Assembly: GCF_000296215.2 (NCBI RefSeq)
Contig: NZ_CP013949.1
Span: 3,279,501-3,343,500, forward strand
Length of the DNA: 64,000 nt
Direction of reading: 5' to 3'
Origin: Bradyrhizobium sp. CCGE-LA001
GTDB lineage: Bacteria; Pseudomonadota; Alphaproteobacteria; Rhizobiales; Xanthobacteraceae
Part shown: in pieces, positions 9,959 to 18,971 of the stretch
Position numbering within the stretch: the first letter of the stretch is position 1
Layout: every line of letters begins with the position of its first letter
Notes under the pieces: model-generated
Databases searched by the model: none
What the model was told of the DNA's origin: nothing
What the model saw: the letters and a program-made list of their open reading frames with translations, nothing else
Made by a program: the position numbers and the translations under genes

Positions 9959-11951
9959 GGCGCTGCCGGCCCGGTCCGGCTTCGACATGCATCCGGCGGT
10001 GCTGATCGGCCTGCTGGTGGCGGCCGCGGCAGCGCTCACTTGGCGCAATCTGTCCGGATATCTGCCCGCCGGCGCATGGTTGCCAGTGTTATGGCAGCCC
10101 GAGGTCACCGATCCCCAGCAGATGCTGGTGCACTACACCGTGTTTCCGCGCATCGCGGTGGCGCTGCTGGCCGGCGCCGCCCTCGGCCTTGCCGGCACTG
10201 TATCTCAGCAGGTGCTGCGCAATCCGCTTGCCGAACCGAGCACGCTTGGTGTTCTGAACGGCGCCTATCTTGCGCTGGCCGTGACGACCCTGTGGGCGCC
10301 GTCGCTGCTGGTCTTCGGCCGCGAGTGGATCGCGCTTATTGGCGGGTTCGCTGCGTTCCTGTGCGTGTTCGGGCTGACCTGGAAGCGCGCGTTGTCACCC
10401 GTTGTCCTCGTGCTCGCCGGATTGATCGTCAGTTATTATTGCGCGGTGACCACCCAGGCGCTGGTGCTGCTAAACCACGAATATCTGATCGGTCTGTTCA
10501 TCTGGGGCGCCGGCTTTCTCAATCAGCAGGACTGGGGCAACGTCACGTTCCTGGCGCCGCGGCTCCTGATCTCGATCGTCTTGATCGCGGCGATGATTCG
10601 CCCTTTGACCCTGCTCGGCTTCGATGATGAGACCGCGCGCAATCTGGGGCTCGGATTGACGAGAGCCCGGGTTTTCGCGCTCGTCATCGCCATCGCGCTC
10701 AGTGCGTCGGTCGTCAGCGTGGTCGGCGTCATGGGGTTTATCGGTCTGTCCGCGCCGGCCATCGTCATGCTGTCAGGCGCGCGCCGTTTTCGCGACCGGC
10801 TGATCTGGGCACCACTTTGCGGCGCCGCCCTGCTGTGGCTGACGGATCAGCTCGTGCTGTTGATCCCGCCCGGCTATCGCGAGATGCCGGCCGGTGCGGT
10901 GACGGCCCTGATCGGTGCGCCAATGTTGCTGCTGTTGCTGCCACGATTGCGGGCTGCCATGCCGATGGGAAATCTCACTCCATCTGCTCCGCCGCGTCTC
11001 GATCACCCCTGGCGCGTGATCCTGTGCGCTGTCGTCCTCCTGCTTCTCGCCGTCTGGATTGCACTTGCTCTCGGTGTCGGCGCCGACGGCTGGCGCTGGA
11101 GCGGTCTCTCTGGCTTGCAGGAATTTTGGCCTTGGCGCTGGCCGCGCGTGGTGTCGGCGCTCGCCGCAGGCGCCACGCTGGCGGTCGCCGGCACGCTGCT
11201 GCAACGGATGACCGGAAATCCGATGGCTGCGCCGGAGGTCATGGGCATCAGTTACGGCGCAGCGATGGGCGTGATCGTTCTGCTCTACCTCTTTCCTGCG
11301 CACATCCGGCTGGCGCAGATTGCGGCGGCCGGGATTGGCGCATTCATCGTGCTGGCGCTGGTGCTGCTGTTCAGCCGGCGGTCCGAGTTCAGTCCGGAGC
11401 GCGTGCTGCTCGCCGGCGTCGCCATGAGCGCGGCGTTCGGCGCGATCATTGCCATGGCGCTGGCGACCGGTGATCCCCGCATCGGCACGCTGCTGTCGCT
11501 GCTGACAGGATCGCTCTACCAGATCGGTCCAGCCGAGGCCGGAATCCTCGCCGCTGCCGCGCTCGTTCTGCTGATCATGGTGCCGATGCTCTCCCGTTGG
11601 CTCGACATCCTGCCGCTGGGACCTTCGACCTCGCGTTCGATCGGCATCTCGCTGGCGCGGAGCCGCATCATCATCATGCTGCTGACGGCATTGTTGACGG
11701 CCACGGCGACGCTGATGGTGGGGCTTCTCAGCCTGGTCGGCTTCATCGCGCCGCATATGGCGCGGATGATGGGCGCGCAGCGCGCGCTGCATCAAGCGGC
11801 GCTGGCCGCGTTGATCGGGGCGATCCTGATGGTCATTGCGGATTGGGTCGGACGTATGGTGATCTTTCCGTTCCAGATGCCGGCCGGCATCTTCGCCATG
11901 ATGCTTGCCGGCCCCTATCTCATCTGGCTGCTGCGGCCGCAGCGTAGCTGA
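9945..11951 (+). CDS. fhuB: Ferri-siderophore permease, two fused FecCD halves (FhuB type)
   Basis: 668 residues with start ATG at 9945, overlapping the binding-protein gene by 14 bases. Two homologous FecCD halves are visible, about 1-330 and 350-668. Each has the conserved coupling region near GFIGLSAPAIV (first half) and GFIAPHMARM (second half), and each carries many hydrophobic membrane spans. This is the one-chain organisation typical of FhuB (about 660 residues) rather than separate FecC and FecD. The cognate ATPase is encoded convergently 6 bases downstream, so ATPase and permease are on different transcripts. Confidence 0.93.
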   Translation: MSKVEALPARSGFDMHPAVLIGLLVAAAAALTWRNLSGYLPAGAWLPVLWQPEVTDPQQMLVHYTVFPRIAVALLAGAALGLAGTVSQQVLRNPLAEPSTLGVLNGAYLALAVTTLWAPSLLVFGREWIALIGGFAAFLCVFGLTWKRALSPVVLVLAGLIVSYYCAVTTQALVLLNHEYLIGLFIWGAGFLNQQDWGNVTFLAPRLLISIVLIAAMIRPLTLLGFDDETARNLGLGLTRARVFALVIAIALSASVVSVVGVMGFIGLSAPAIVMLSGARRFRDRLIWAPLCGAALLWLTDQLVLLIPPGYREMPAGAVTALIGAPMLLLLLPRLRAAMPMGNLTPSAPPRLDHPWRVILCAVVLLLLAVWIALALGVGADGWRWSGLSGLQEFWPWRWPRVVSALAAGATLAVAGTLLQRMTGNPMAAPEVMGISYGAAMGVIVLLYLFPAHIRLAQIAAAGIGAFIVLALVLLFSRRSEFSPERVLLAGVAMSAAFGAIIAMALATGDPRIGTLLSLLTGSLYQIGPAEAGILAAAALVLLIMVPMLSRWLDILPLGPSTSRSIGISLARSRIIIMLLTALLTATATLMVGLLSLVGFIAPHMARMMGAQRALHQAALAALIGAILMVIADWVGRMVIFPFQMPAGIFAMMLAGPYLIWLLRPQRS

Positions 11952-11957
11952 CGGCGC

Positions 11958-12812
11958 TCACCGCGCGAAGCTGATGAGATGGCCATGGTCCGGCGATGGC
12001 ATCACGCCCATCGGGATGCCGTAGATGGTCTCGAGCTCGGCGGGCGTCATGATCTTATCCGGCGTGCCGCGGGCAATCATCTTCCCGGAATGCAGCGCGA
12101 TGATCTCGTCGCAGAAGCGGGCGGCCATGTTGACGTCGTGGAGCACGACGACCACGCCGAGGTTACGCTCGCGGGCAAGCCGCTTGACCAGTGACAGCAC
12201 CTCGATCTGATGAGCGATGTCCAGTGCCGAGGTCGGCTCGTCGAGCAGCAGGCATTCGGCGTCCTGCGCCACCAGCATGGCGATCCAGACCCGCTGGCGT
12301 TCGCCGCCGGAGAGCGTATCGACCAGACGGTCCGCGAACGGCTCGATATGAGTCAATGCCATGGCGCCTTCGACCTTCTCGCGGTCGATGTCGCCGAACC
12401 GGCCGAGCGCGCCGTGCCAGGGATAACGGCCGAGCGCGACCAGTTCCTTGACCAGTATGCCGGCGGCGGGCGGCGTCTGCTGCGGCAGGTACGCGACCTT
12501 GCGGGCATAGTCCCGATCGCTCCACGCCCGTAGCGCGCGGCCCTCGAAACGGATCGTTCCCGACGAAGATGGCTGCTGGCGCGCCAACAATTTCAGCAGG
12601 GTCGATTTGCCCGAGCCGTTATGCCCGATCAGCCCGACGACCCTGCGCGCGGGAAGCGACAGGGTGAGCGGTTCGAGCAGCGCGCGCCCGGCGACCGCGA
12701 AGCCGACCTGATCGAGCTCGAACAAGGGGGCGGGAGGATCTATCGGGGCCTGCGGGATGTCGGCCGACAAGGCGAGCGTCGTTTCGCCCGCCTGCGCGTG
12801 TTGGAACGTCAT
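11958..12812 (-). CDS. fhuC: Ferri-siderophore ABC transporter ATP-binding protein (FhuC type)
   Basis: 284 residues. The start ATG at 12812 overlaps the stop of the preceding reductase gene as ATGA, so I prefer it to the ATG 18 bases upstream. Walker A is GHNGSGKST (about 63-71), the signature is LSGGERQR, Walker B is CLLLDEPTSALD, and a switch His follows in VLHDVNMAARFCD. The match to FhuC/FecE is strong. It energises the FhuB-like permease encoded on the opposite strand. Coupling to the reductase gene links import with iron release. Confidence 0.93.
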   Translation of the reverse strand: MTFQHAQAGETTLALSADIPQAPIDPPAPLFELDQVGFAVAGRALLEPLTLSLPARRVVGLIGHNGSGKSTLLKLLARQQPSSSGTIRFEGRALRAWSDRDYARKVAYLPQQTPPAAGILVKELVALGRYPWHGALGRFGDIDREKVEGAMALTHIEPFADRLVDTLSGGERQRVWIAMLVAQDAECLLLDEPTSALDIAHQIEVLSLVKRLARERNLGVVVVLHDVNMAARFCDEIIALHSGKMIARGTPDKIMTPAELETIYGIPMGVMPSPDHGHLISFAR

Positions 12813-13870
12813 GATTGGCGCAGGCTCCAATAGGCGACGGCCAGATGCTGGTCGCGCGCGAGCTTTCGCTCGTTGCGTAAATGATCGCGCAACGCCTTCA
12901 GCGCCTGCGCCTCACATGCGACCCAGGCGAACACATCCCGATGGTCCGGCCATCGTACCGCCCTCACGGCGTCGACCAGCAGCTGTGTCGTCCCGGCTGA
13001 ACGGCCTGCACGGTGCAGCCAGCGGATCACTACGCCGCTCGGCGCGACCAGCGGAACTTCCTCGTCCTGGTCGGCGACCTCGATGAAGACTTCACCTGTC
13101 GTCGTCGCCGGCAGTGTCTCCAGAATTCGCGCGATGGCGGGCAGGGCGGTTTCGTCGCCCGCCAGCAGCAACCACCGCGCCGGACGAATGCCTCGGCCGA
13201 GCGGGCCGGCCATGCCGCAGATGGCGCCGGTCTTCGCGTTAACGGCGAAGGCCGATCCCGGTCCGGCGTGATCATGCACGACGAAGTCGATATCGATGTC
13301 GCGGCTCTGCAAGTCGATGCGACGGATCGTGTAATAACGGGTGATCGGCCTGCGGTCGGGCTCAGGCCACAGGATACGCCCGTCCGGGGCCGGCCACGGC
13401 CATTCCGGCCTGGCGAGGCCTTCGGGCGGGAAGTACAGCCGCACGTGCAGGTCGTCGTCGTTCACGAAACGGGCGATATCGTCGCCCGTGAAGGTTAGCC
13501 GGCGCATGTGCGGCGTCAGCGTCATCGCGGACTTCAGCCGCACCTCGCGGAAATTGGCCAAGGTGCCGCCGTTGGATTCATGACCGGACCAAACGATGGT
13601 CGGAGCTGTGTCGCCCGCGAACTCGATCACATGCGAGGCGACGACCGAGCGCAGCATTTCCAGATTGCCCTTGTCGTCGGCCTCGACGCGGATCTTGAGC
13701 ACTTCGGCCTCGACGGCGAGGGAACTGGTGCCGAACGGCAGTTTCGCCACCATGAGGCCGCCTTGGTCCTCGAAGGCGATGTCATGCTCGGCCAGATGAT
13801 CGATCATCCGCGCGGCGAGGCCGGCGGCGTCGGGAAGCGCGATGCGGGTTTCGGAGATAAGCAAGTCCAA
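12809..13870 (-). CDS. DUF2218 / siderophore-interacting (ViuB-like) FAD reductase fusion
   Basis: 353 residues from a TTG at 13870, chosen because GGTGGAG sits 7 bases upstream. The frame is open for another 73 codons, but that part looks non-coding and overlaps the promoter region. Residues about 1-90 match the DUF2218 type (LISETRIALPDAAGL). The rest is a siderophore-interacting protein: FAD-binding barrel (RRLTFTGDD, RYYTIRR) and a C-terminal NADPH-side domain (LLAGDETALPAIARIL, WVACEAQ). Such proteins reduce ferric siderophores in the cytoplasm. The gene runs opposite to the exporter gene and ends in an ATGA overlap with fhuC. Confidence 0.9.
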   Translation of the reverse strand: MDLLISETRIALPDAAGLAARMIDHLAEHDIAFEDQGGLMVAKLPFGTSSLAVEAEVLKIRVEADDKGNLEMLRSVVASHVIEFAGDTAPTIVWSGHESNGGTLANFREVRLKSAMTLTPHMRRLTFTGDDIARFVNDDDLHVRLYFPPEGLARPEWPWPAPDGRILWPEPDRRPITRYYTIRRIDLQSRDIDIDFVVHDHAGPGSAFAVNAKTGAICGMAGPLGRGIRPARWLLLAGDETALPAIARILETLPATTTGEVFIEVADQDEEVPLVAPSGVVIRWLHRAGRSAGTTQLLVDAVRAVRWPDHRDVFAWVACEAQALKALRDHLRNERKLARDQHLAVAYWSLRQS

Positions 13871-14163
13871 AGTCGTTCTCCACCGGGCCTGTCCGATGCC
13901 CGCCTGTAAGCGCTTCGATGTCCGGATGTCGCGGCCTGGCACGGCACTGAACGAAAATCCTTGTTCGCTCGCCGGCTGCGATGCAAAAGCGGTACTACCC
14001 GCATCATAATAAAGGCATTGTCGATCCGAAATTAGAATCCATCGAAAGAGCGGAGAAAATAAGCGCTGGAATTGCGATGCCGCCATCATGTATTCGCATC
14101 ACATCGGCACGGCTTGTCGGGCCGTAAGGTTCGCTCCAGGTCCTCTCCAGCGCGGCGCTCATC
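13871..14163. promoter_or_regulatory. Divergent intergenic region between reductase and exporter genes
   Basis: 293 bases without a convincing gene. This is the only stretch that can hold promoters for both the reductase-fhuC pair and the exporter-acetyltransferase-monooxygenase genes. Positions 14000-14045 are AT-rich for this genome and include TTAGAAT, which resembles one half of an Irr/ICE-type site, but I see no full palindrome. Iron control is expected from context, not shown. Confidence 0.4.
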
Positions 14164-15861
14164 ATGAACTCACGAAGCGGCCTGACGGCGCAGATCTTTC
14201 ATCTCCTGCGACCTTACTGGCCGCTCGTTCTCGGCGGTATCGTTCTCGGCATTGTTGGCGGCGCCAGCGTCGCGGCGTTGCTCGCGGTCGTCAATCGCGG
14301 GCTCTATGCCACGCAGGCTGACGTCGTCACGCTGCTTCTCGCGTTCGCGGGCCTGTGCCTCCTGATCCTGATCGGTTCCATCGGCGCCGATATCAGCGCC
14401 AACTACGTCGGACAGCGGATCATCGCCGAGCTTCGCAAGTCGCTGGCCGCCAGGATCCTGGCCGCGCCGATCGATCAGCTGGAAATCTACCGGACGCATC
14501 GCCTGATCCCGGTCCTCACGCAGGACGTGGACACGATCAGCGATTTCGCGTTCTTCTTTTCGTCCTTCTTCGTGTCGCTCGTGATCGCGCTCGGCTGCAT
14601 GGTTTACCTCGCGGTGCTGTCGTGGCCGCTTTTCCTGATCACGGGAGCCGTCATCATCCTGGGGTCGCTGGCGCATGGCTATGCAAGGACTCGAGGCGTC
14701 CGCGGCTTCAACCTTGCGCGGGATTCGGAGGATCAGCTGCACAAGCAGTATCGCGCGATCGCTGAGGGCGCCAAGGAGCTGCGTCTCAATCGCGTCCGCC
14801 GACGGCGCCTCTATGTCGAGCAACTCCAAGAGACCGTCGACCGGATCAGCTCGGTGCAGGTCAGGTCAATCAACCTGTTCGTGACGGCGCGGGCGTTCGG
14901 CACGATGCTGTTCTTTGTCGTGATCGGCGTAGCGCTGACTTTGCGTCCGTTCCTGTGGCCCGACAGTCCCGCCGCGGTATCCAGCGGCTTCGTGCTGGTG
15001 CTGCTCTATATGCGCGGACCCATCGATCAGGTCATCGGTATCCTGCCGGCACTCGGCCGCGCCCAGGTCGCGATGCGCCGCATTACGGAGCTTTCTGAGC
15101 AGTTCTCGACCCCTGAGCACGATCTGCTGGCCGGTGCTCCCGCTGCACCTGCCAAGACCACCATCGAATCCATCGAGCTCCGTGGTGTGACCTATGCCTT
15201 TCGCGCCGTGCCGGGCAGTGATCCCTTTGTTCTTGGTCCGATCGATCTGCGCGTTCGACAGGGCGACATCGTCTTCATCGTGGGGCAGAATGGAAGCGGA
15301 AAGACGACGCTGATCAAGCTGCTGCTCGGTCTCTATGCTCCGCATGACGGCACCGTGCTGCGCGACGGCGTCCCTGTCCTGACGGAGACGCGGGATGATT
15401 ACCGCCAGCTCTTCACGACCATCTTCTCCGACTACTATCTGTTCGAGGATCTCATGCGTGGAGACGGCGTGGTTCCTGATGCCGCGGAGCGCTACCTCCA
15501 GCGGTTGGAAGTCGCACACAAGGTCTCGGTCGAGAACGGCGTGTTCACGACGACGGACCTGTCGACCGGACAGCGCAAGCGATTGGCCCTGATGAATGCC
15601 TGGCTCGAGGAAAGGCCCGTCCTGGTGTTCGACGAATGGGCCGCCGATCAGGATCCGGCGTTCCGTCACATCTTCTACACGGAGCTGCTGCCCGATCTGA
15701 AGCGGCTCGGAAAGACGATCATCGTGATTTCACACGATGATCGCTATTTCGGGATCGCGGACCATCTGGTGCGGCTGCGCGACGGCAAGATCGTCGCAAG
15801 CGAGGCGAGAGCCGACAACGTCGCGAACAATTCCGCGGTTCCAACGGACGCGTCGCTTTAG
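14164..15861 (+). CDS. Cyclic-peptide export ABC transporter, PvdE/SyrD family
   Basis: 565 residues: an N-terminal six-span exporter membrane domain (about 10-310), then an ATPase domain. Walker A GQNGSGKT starts at residue 374. The signature is LSTGQRKRLAL rather than LSGGQ, and Walker B is VFDEWAADQDP; both variants are what PvdE/SyrD-type peptide exporters carry. It is a fused half-transporter that should act as a dimer in the inner membrane, exporting the siderophore peptide or a precursor to the periplasm. It is the first gene of the rightward transcript that also holds the tailoring enzymes. Confidence 0.93.
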   Translation: MNSRSGLTAQIFHLLRPYWPLVLGGIVLGIVGGASVAALLAVVNRGLYATQADVVTLLLAFAGLCLLILIGSIGADISANYVGQRIIAELRKSLAARILAAPIDQLEIYRTHRLIPVLTQDVDTISDFAFFFSSFFVSLVIALGCMVYLAVLSWPLFLITGAVIILGSLAHGYARTRGVRGFNLARDSEDQLHKQYRAIAEGAKELRLNRVRRRRLYVEQLQETVDRISSVQVRSINLFVTARAFGTMLFFVVIGVALTLRPFLWPDSPAAVSSGFVLVLLYMRGPIDQVIGILPALGRAQVAMRRITELSEQFSTPEHDLLAGAPAAPAKTTIESIELRGVTYAFRAVPGSDPFVLGPIDLRVRQGDIVFIVGQNGSGKTTLIKLLLGLYAPHDGTVLRDGVPVLTETRDDYRQLFTTIFSDYYLFEDLMRGDGVVPDAAERYLQRLEVAHKVSVENGVFTTTDLSTGQRKRLALMNAWLEERPVLVFDEWAADQDPAFRHIFYTELLPDLKRLGKTIIVISHDDRYFGIADHLVRLRDGKIVASEARADNVANNSAVPTDASL

Positions 15862-16039
15862 ACATATTATAGCGAACCGTTGGAGCTTTTGTCGGATGCA
15901 AACGACAGCATGAAGATCCGCTTTGCGGGAGGCCGTCGGATTTGTAGAGAATCTAATCTGCGTGTGCGCGCATTCCTTGTCAGCCTGTAGGCGAGTGATC
16001 TACACCACGCGTCAGCGATGATCGAGATGCGAGGGCCGG
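15862..16039 (+). promoter_or_regulatory. Intergenic region upstream of the acetyltransferase
   Basis: 178 bases. Around 15943-15957 is the near-palindrome TAGA-GAA-TCTA, a possible operator or iron-responsive element. No terminator hairpin with a T tract follows the exporter stop, so readthrough from the exporter gene is possible. Confidence 0.25.
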
Positions 16040-17101
16040 ATGAACAAGGCTTCGGATTCCGGGACCGGACCTCGTGCATTTCCGGTCGGCCCATATTCCG
16101 CTCTGACCGTCTTCCAGGAGGACAACCGGCTTCGCGTCGTTGCCAAGGACGCGACGGCGTTGGAACTGCGTCTGCGGGAGCGCGCCGATCATCTCGAGAT
16201 CCTGAGTGCGTCGGACGACCGTGAGATTGCCGCACGCGCCGTGTCGGCGTCCGCGGAAGCGCTATTCGCTTGGCGACCGGGTGCTGATCGGCTCGTGCTG
16301 GACCTCGCTGGTAGAGCGTCGCTCGCACGAGAGCTGTCGGAGAGCGGCCTTGCCATCATATCCGAGGGACAGCTGGTTCTGCTTCCAGAGTTGGTCATGC
16401 AGCGGCGGGACAATTGGCTGGTGAACCCTGGACGACCGCCGTTGCCGCAACTCCACATCATGACGGACGGCAAGCGCCATCCGCGCCGCGCAGCAAAGCC
16501 GGCGGGAAAAGTGTATGGCCGGTTCATCCCCTGGCTGTCGGAGGTCATCTCGTTTCGCGTGGCCGACCTCGAGAATGATCTCCATTTGCTGCATCGCTGG
16601 ATGAATGACCCCCGGGTCGATGCGTTCTGGAACGAGGCGGGTGATCTCGAGAAGCATCGACGATACCTAACCGGTATCCTGGCCGATCCGCATATGCTGC
16701 CGCTGATCGGCTCTTTCGGTGATGTACCGTTCGGCTATTTCGAGCTCTATTGGGCCAAGGAAAATCGCATCGCGCCGTTCTACGATGTCGATGACTATGA
16801 CCGGGGATGGCACGTGGTCGTGGGCGAGGACGCTTTTCGCGGCAGTCGATACATCAGCGCGTGGCTACCTTCGCTGATGCACTACATGTTCCTCGACGAT
16901 TGCCGGACGCAGAGGATCGTCGGTGAGCCGGCGGCGGCGCATTCGCAGCAGCTTCGCAATCTCGAACGCTCGGGTTTCGCGAAGATCAAGAATTTCGACT
17001 TTCCCCACAAGCGCGCGACCCTGGTGATGCTGTTGCGCGAGCGCTTCTTCGGCGATCGGCTCTGGCTTCCGGCAACGGCCAGCCCAGCGAGCTCATCTTA
17101 A
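16040..17101 (+). CDS. GNAT acetyltransferase of the siderophore hydroxamate type (IucB/VbsA-like)
   Basis: 353 residues with GAGGG (16031-16035) just upstream of the ATG. The C-terminal half (about 165-345) has the siderophore acyltransferase pattern: LHRWMNDPRVDAFWNE, GYFELYWAKENRIAPFYD, DRGWHVVVGE and FRGSRY. These enzymes transfer an acetyl or other acyl group from CoA to the N-hydroxy amine of Orn or Lys. The N-terminal half is poorly conserved, as in IucB relatives. The N-monooxygenase gene 21 bases downstream supplies the hydroxylamine substrate. Vicibactin VbsA is the closest functional analogy I can name. Confidence 0.88.
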   Translation: MNKASDSGTGPRAFPVGPYSALTVFQEDNRLRVVAKDATALELRLRERADHLEILSASDDREIAARAVSASAEALFAWRPGADRLVLDLAGRASLARELSESGLAIISEGQLVLLPELVMQRRDNWLVNPGRPPLPQLHIMTDGKRHPRRAAKPAGKVYGRFIPWLSEVISFRVADLENDLHLLHRWMNDPRVDAFWNEAGDLEKHRRYLTGILADPHMLPLIGSFGDVPFGYFELYWAKENRIAPFYDVDDYDRGWHVVVGEDAFRGSRYISAWLPSLMHYMFLDDCRTQRIVGEPAAAHSQQLRNLERSGFAKIKNFDFPHKRATLVMLLRERFFGDRLWLPATASPASSS

Positions 17102-17122
17102 GCGCAAGCGGAGCGCGGCTTC

Positions 17123-18421
17123 ATGTCTCATCAACTCGCGATCGAGCACGACGTCATCGGCGTCGGATTCGGACCTTCCAACCTCGCGCTCGCTATCGCA
17201 TTGGACGAATGCGCCAAGCGATCTCGGCAAAAATGCACGCCGTTGTTCGTGGAGAAGCAGCCGCACTTCACCTGGCATGGCGGCATGCTGCTTCCAGGCA
17301 GCGACATGCAGATATCGTTTCTCAAGGATCTGGTCTCGCTGCGCGATCCGACCAGTCCTTTCACCTTCGTGAACTACCTGCACAAGCGCAGCCGCCTGCT
17401 GGATTTCATCAACTGCCGGACGTTCTATCCGAGCAGGGTCGAGTTCAACGATTACCTGCAATGGGTGGCGGGCCATTTCAAGTCGCAGGCTGCCTATGGC
17501 GAGACCATCGTCGCCGTCGAGCCGGTGACGGCCGGGCAGACGGTGACGTCGTTGCGGGTGCATTCGCGCTCGCTCGCCGGTGGAGAGACCATGCGCCTTG
17601 CGCGAAATCTCGTGGTCGCCGTGGGAGGCCAGCCCTATGTCCCGCAGGTGTTTGACAAGGCTGCTGACGATCGCAGGCTCCTGCATTCCAGCCGCTATCT
17701 CGAGCTGATCGAGCGGGTCGTCCCGCGCGGTCGGTCAGCGCGCGTGGCCGTCGTCGGCGGCGGGCAGAGCGCAACGGAGGTGACGGTCGACCTCCATGGC
17801 CGATGTCCCGAGGCGCAGATCGACCTGATCTTCCGCGGCCATGCGCTCAAGCCGTCCGACAGCAGCCCCTTCGTCAACGAGATCTTCAACCCCGGCTATA
17901 CCGACTTCGTCTACGCGCAGCCTGCCGAGCGGCGGGATGCGATCGTCCGCAACTTCCGCAACACGAACTATGCCGTGGTCGATGCCGATCTGCTGGACCA
18001 ACTGTACCGGCTGCTCTACCAGCAGCGCGTCGGCGGCGACGAAAGGATCGTGTTGCGGCCCCGCAGCGAGATTACCAATGTGAACGCGGGACCTGATGGC
18101 ATCGAGATCGGCGTGGTCGACAAGTTCCGTGGCGAAAATCGTCGTTCGACCTATGACGTCGTCATTCTGGCGACGGGATACGACAGGGAAACGCCGCACG
18201 GATTCCTCGAACCGATCCGCCGCTACATTCGCGATGCGGCGCTGGATCGAAATTACCGGCTCGTGACCAATCCGGCGTTCCGGCCGCAGATCCACCTCCA
18301 GGGCTACTCGGAATCCTCCCACGGCCTGAGCGATACGCTGCTCTCGGTGATTGCCGTGCGTTCCCAGGAGATTGCGGAGTCGCTGCTCTCGACAATTTCG
18401 CGCCGGGAACTCATCGCCTAA
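17123..18421 (+). CDS. L-ornithine/L-lysine N-monooxygenase (PvdA/VbsO/IucD family)
   Basis: 432 residues. The FAD motif GVGFGPSN is at about 13-20, preceded by the expected hydrophobic strand. The active-site region has PHFTWHGGMLLPGSDMQ. The NADPH motif VVGGGQSATEV is at about 212-222 and the ATGY motif of the family near 350. It N-hydroxylates the side-chain amine of ornithine or lysine as the first step to a hydroxamate. Orn versus Lys cannot be read from the sequence. It is the last gene of the rightward siderophore transcript. Confidence 0.94.
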   Translation: MSHQLAIEHDVIGVGFGPSNLALAIALDECAKRSRQKCTPLFVEKQPHFTWHGGMLLPGSDMQISFLKDLVSLRDPTSPFTFVNYLHKRSRLLDFINCRTFYPSRVEFNDYLQWVAGHFKSQAAYGETIVAVEPVTAGQTVTSLRVHSRSLAGGETMRLARNLVVAVGGQPYVPQVFDKAADDRRLLHSSRYLELIERVVPRGRSARVAVVGGGQSATEVTVDLHGRCPEAQIDLIFRGHALKPSDSSPFVNEIFNPGYTDFVYAQPAERRDAIVRNFRNTNYAVVDADLLDQLYRLLYQQRVGGDERIVLRPRSEITNVNAGPDGIEIGVVDKFRGENRRSTYDVVILATGYDRETPHGFLEPIRRYIRDAALDRNYRLVTNPAFRPQIHLQGYSESSHGLSDTLLSVIAVRSQEIAESLLSTISRRELIA

Positions 18422-18578
18422 GGCGCGATAAGATTCGCGATGTCCGATCGGCGGAATTTTGCGTTCCGATATAGTTCGGGCGTCACCGATCTAGAACTTA
18501 TCTAATCGGGATCAACCGGGGCGTGTACAGCTGGGACAACGCCTGACGGCTCTGCTAGAGCAGTTCTTAGAACGATCT

Positions 18579-18971
18579 TTGGAATGTTTGCAGGTTCGGG
18601 TGGAACTGACCGTGAGGAAGGCCTTCGAGCAAAGCCACAGCCATTTGCCGGAGCGGATTGCAATCATATTGGTTCACAGCCCGCTTGCGGCGCTGATAGG
18701 CAAAGAACCGTTGACGCGCATGAACTATCTGCTCGAGATCGCGTCCCTTCATACCAGAGCCGAACTGCTTGCGCAGCCGGGGCTGGGGCGCACGGGCGTA
18801 CGCCGGATCGAGACGTGGATGGCCTTTCACGGACATCGCATGCGCGACGCTAACGAAAGTCTCGATAGTGTCATCTGCCAATTTGCATTCCGGCGCACAT
18901 CGGTCCGGAAGGGGCATCGTCGCTCTCTGTCCTTCATCAGAAACTCGCAGCCATTGCAACGAGGCGTTTAG
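18579..18971 (+). CDS. Small hypothetical protein with RNA polymerase alpha-CTD-like helix-hairpin-helix
   Basis: 130 residues from a TTG at 18579; GTG at 18600 or ATG at 18720 are alternatives. The C-terminal half reads ELLAQPGLGRTGVRRIE followed by TWMAFHG, which lines up by eye with the helix-hairpin-helix of the RNA polymerase alpha C-terminal domain (ELLKTPNLGKKSLTEIK and on). The rest is unrecognised. Its last 35 bases overlap the azoreductase end on the other strand. It may be real or a degenerate remnant; no strong ribosome site is visible. It would be much shorter than RpoA. Confidence 0.45.
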   Translation: MECLQVRVELTVRKAFEQSHSHLPERIAIILVHSPLAALIGKEPLTRMNYLLEIASLHTRAELLAQPGLGRTGVRRIETWMAFHGHRMRDANESLDSVICQFAFRRTSVRKGHRRSLSFIRNSQPLQRGV

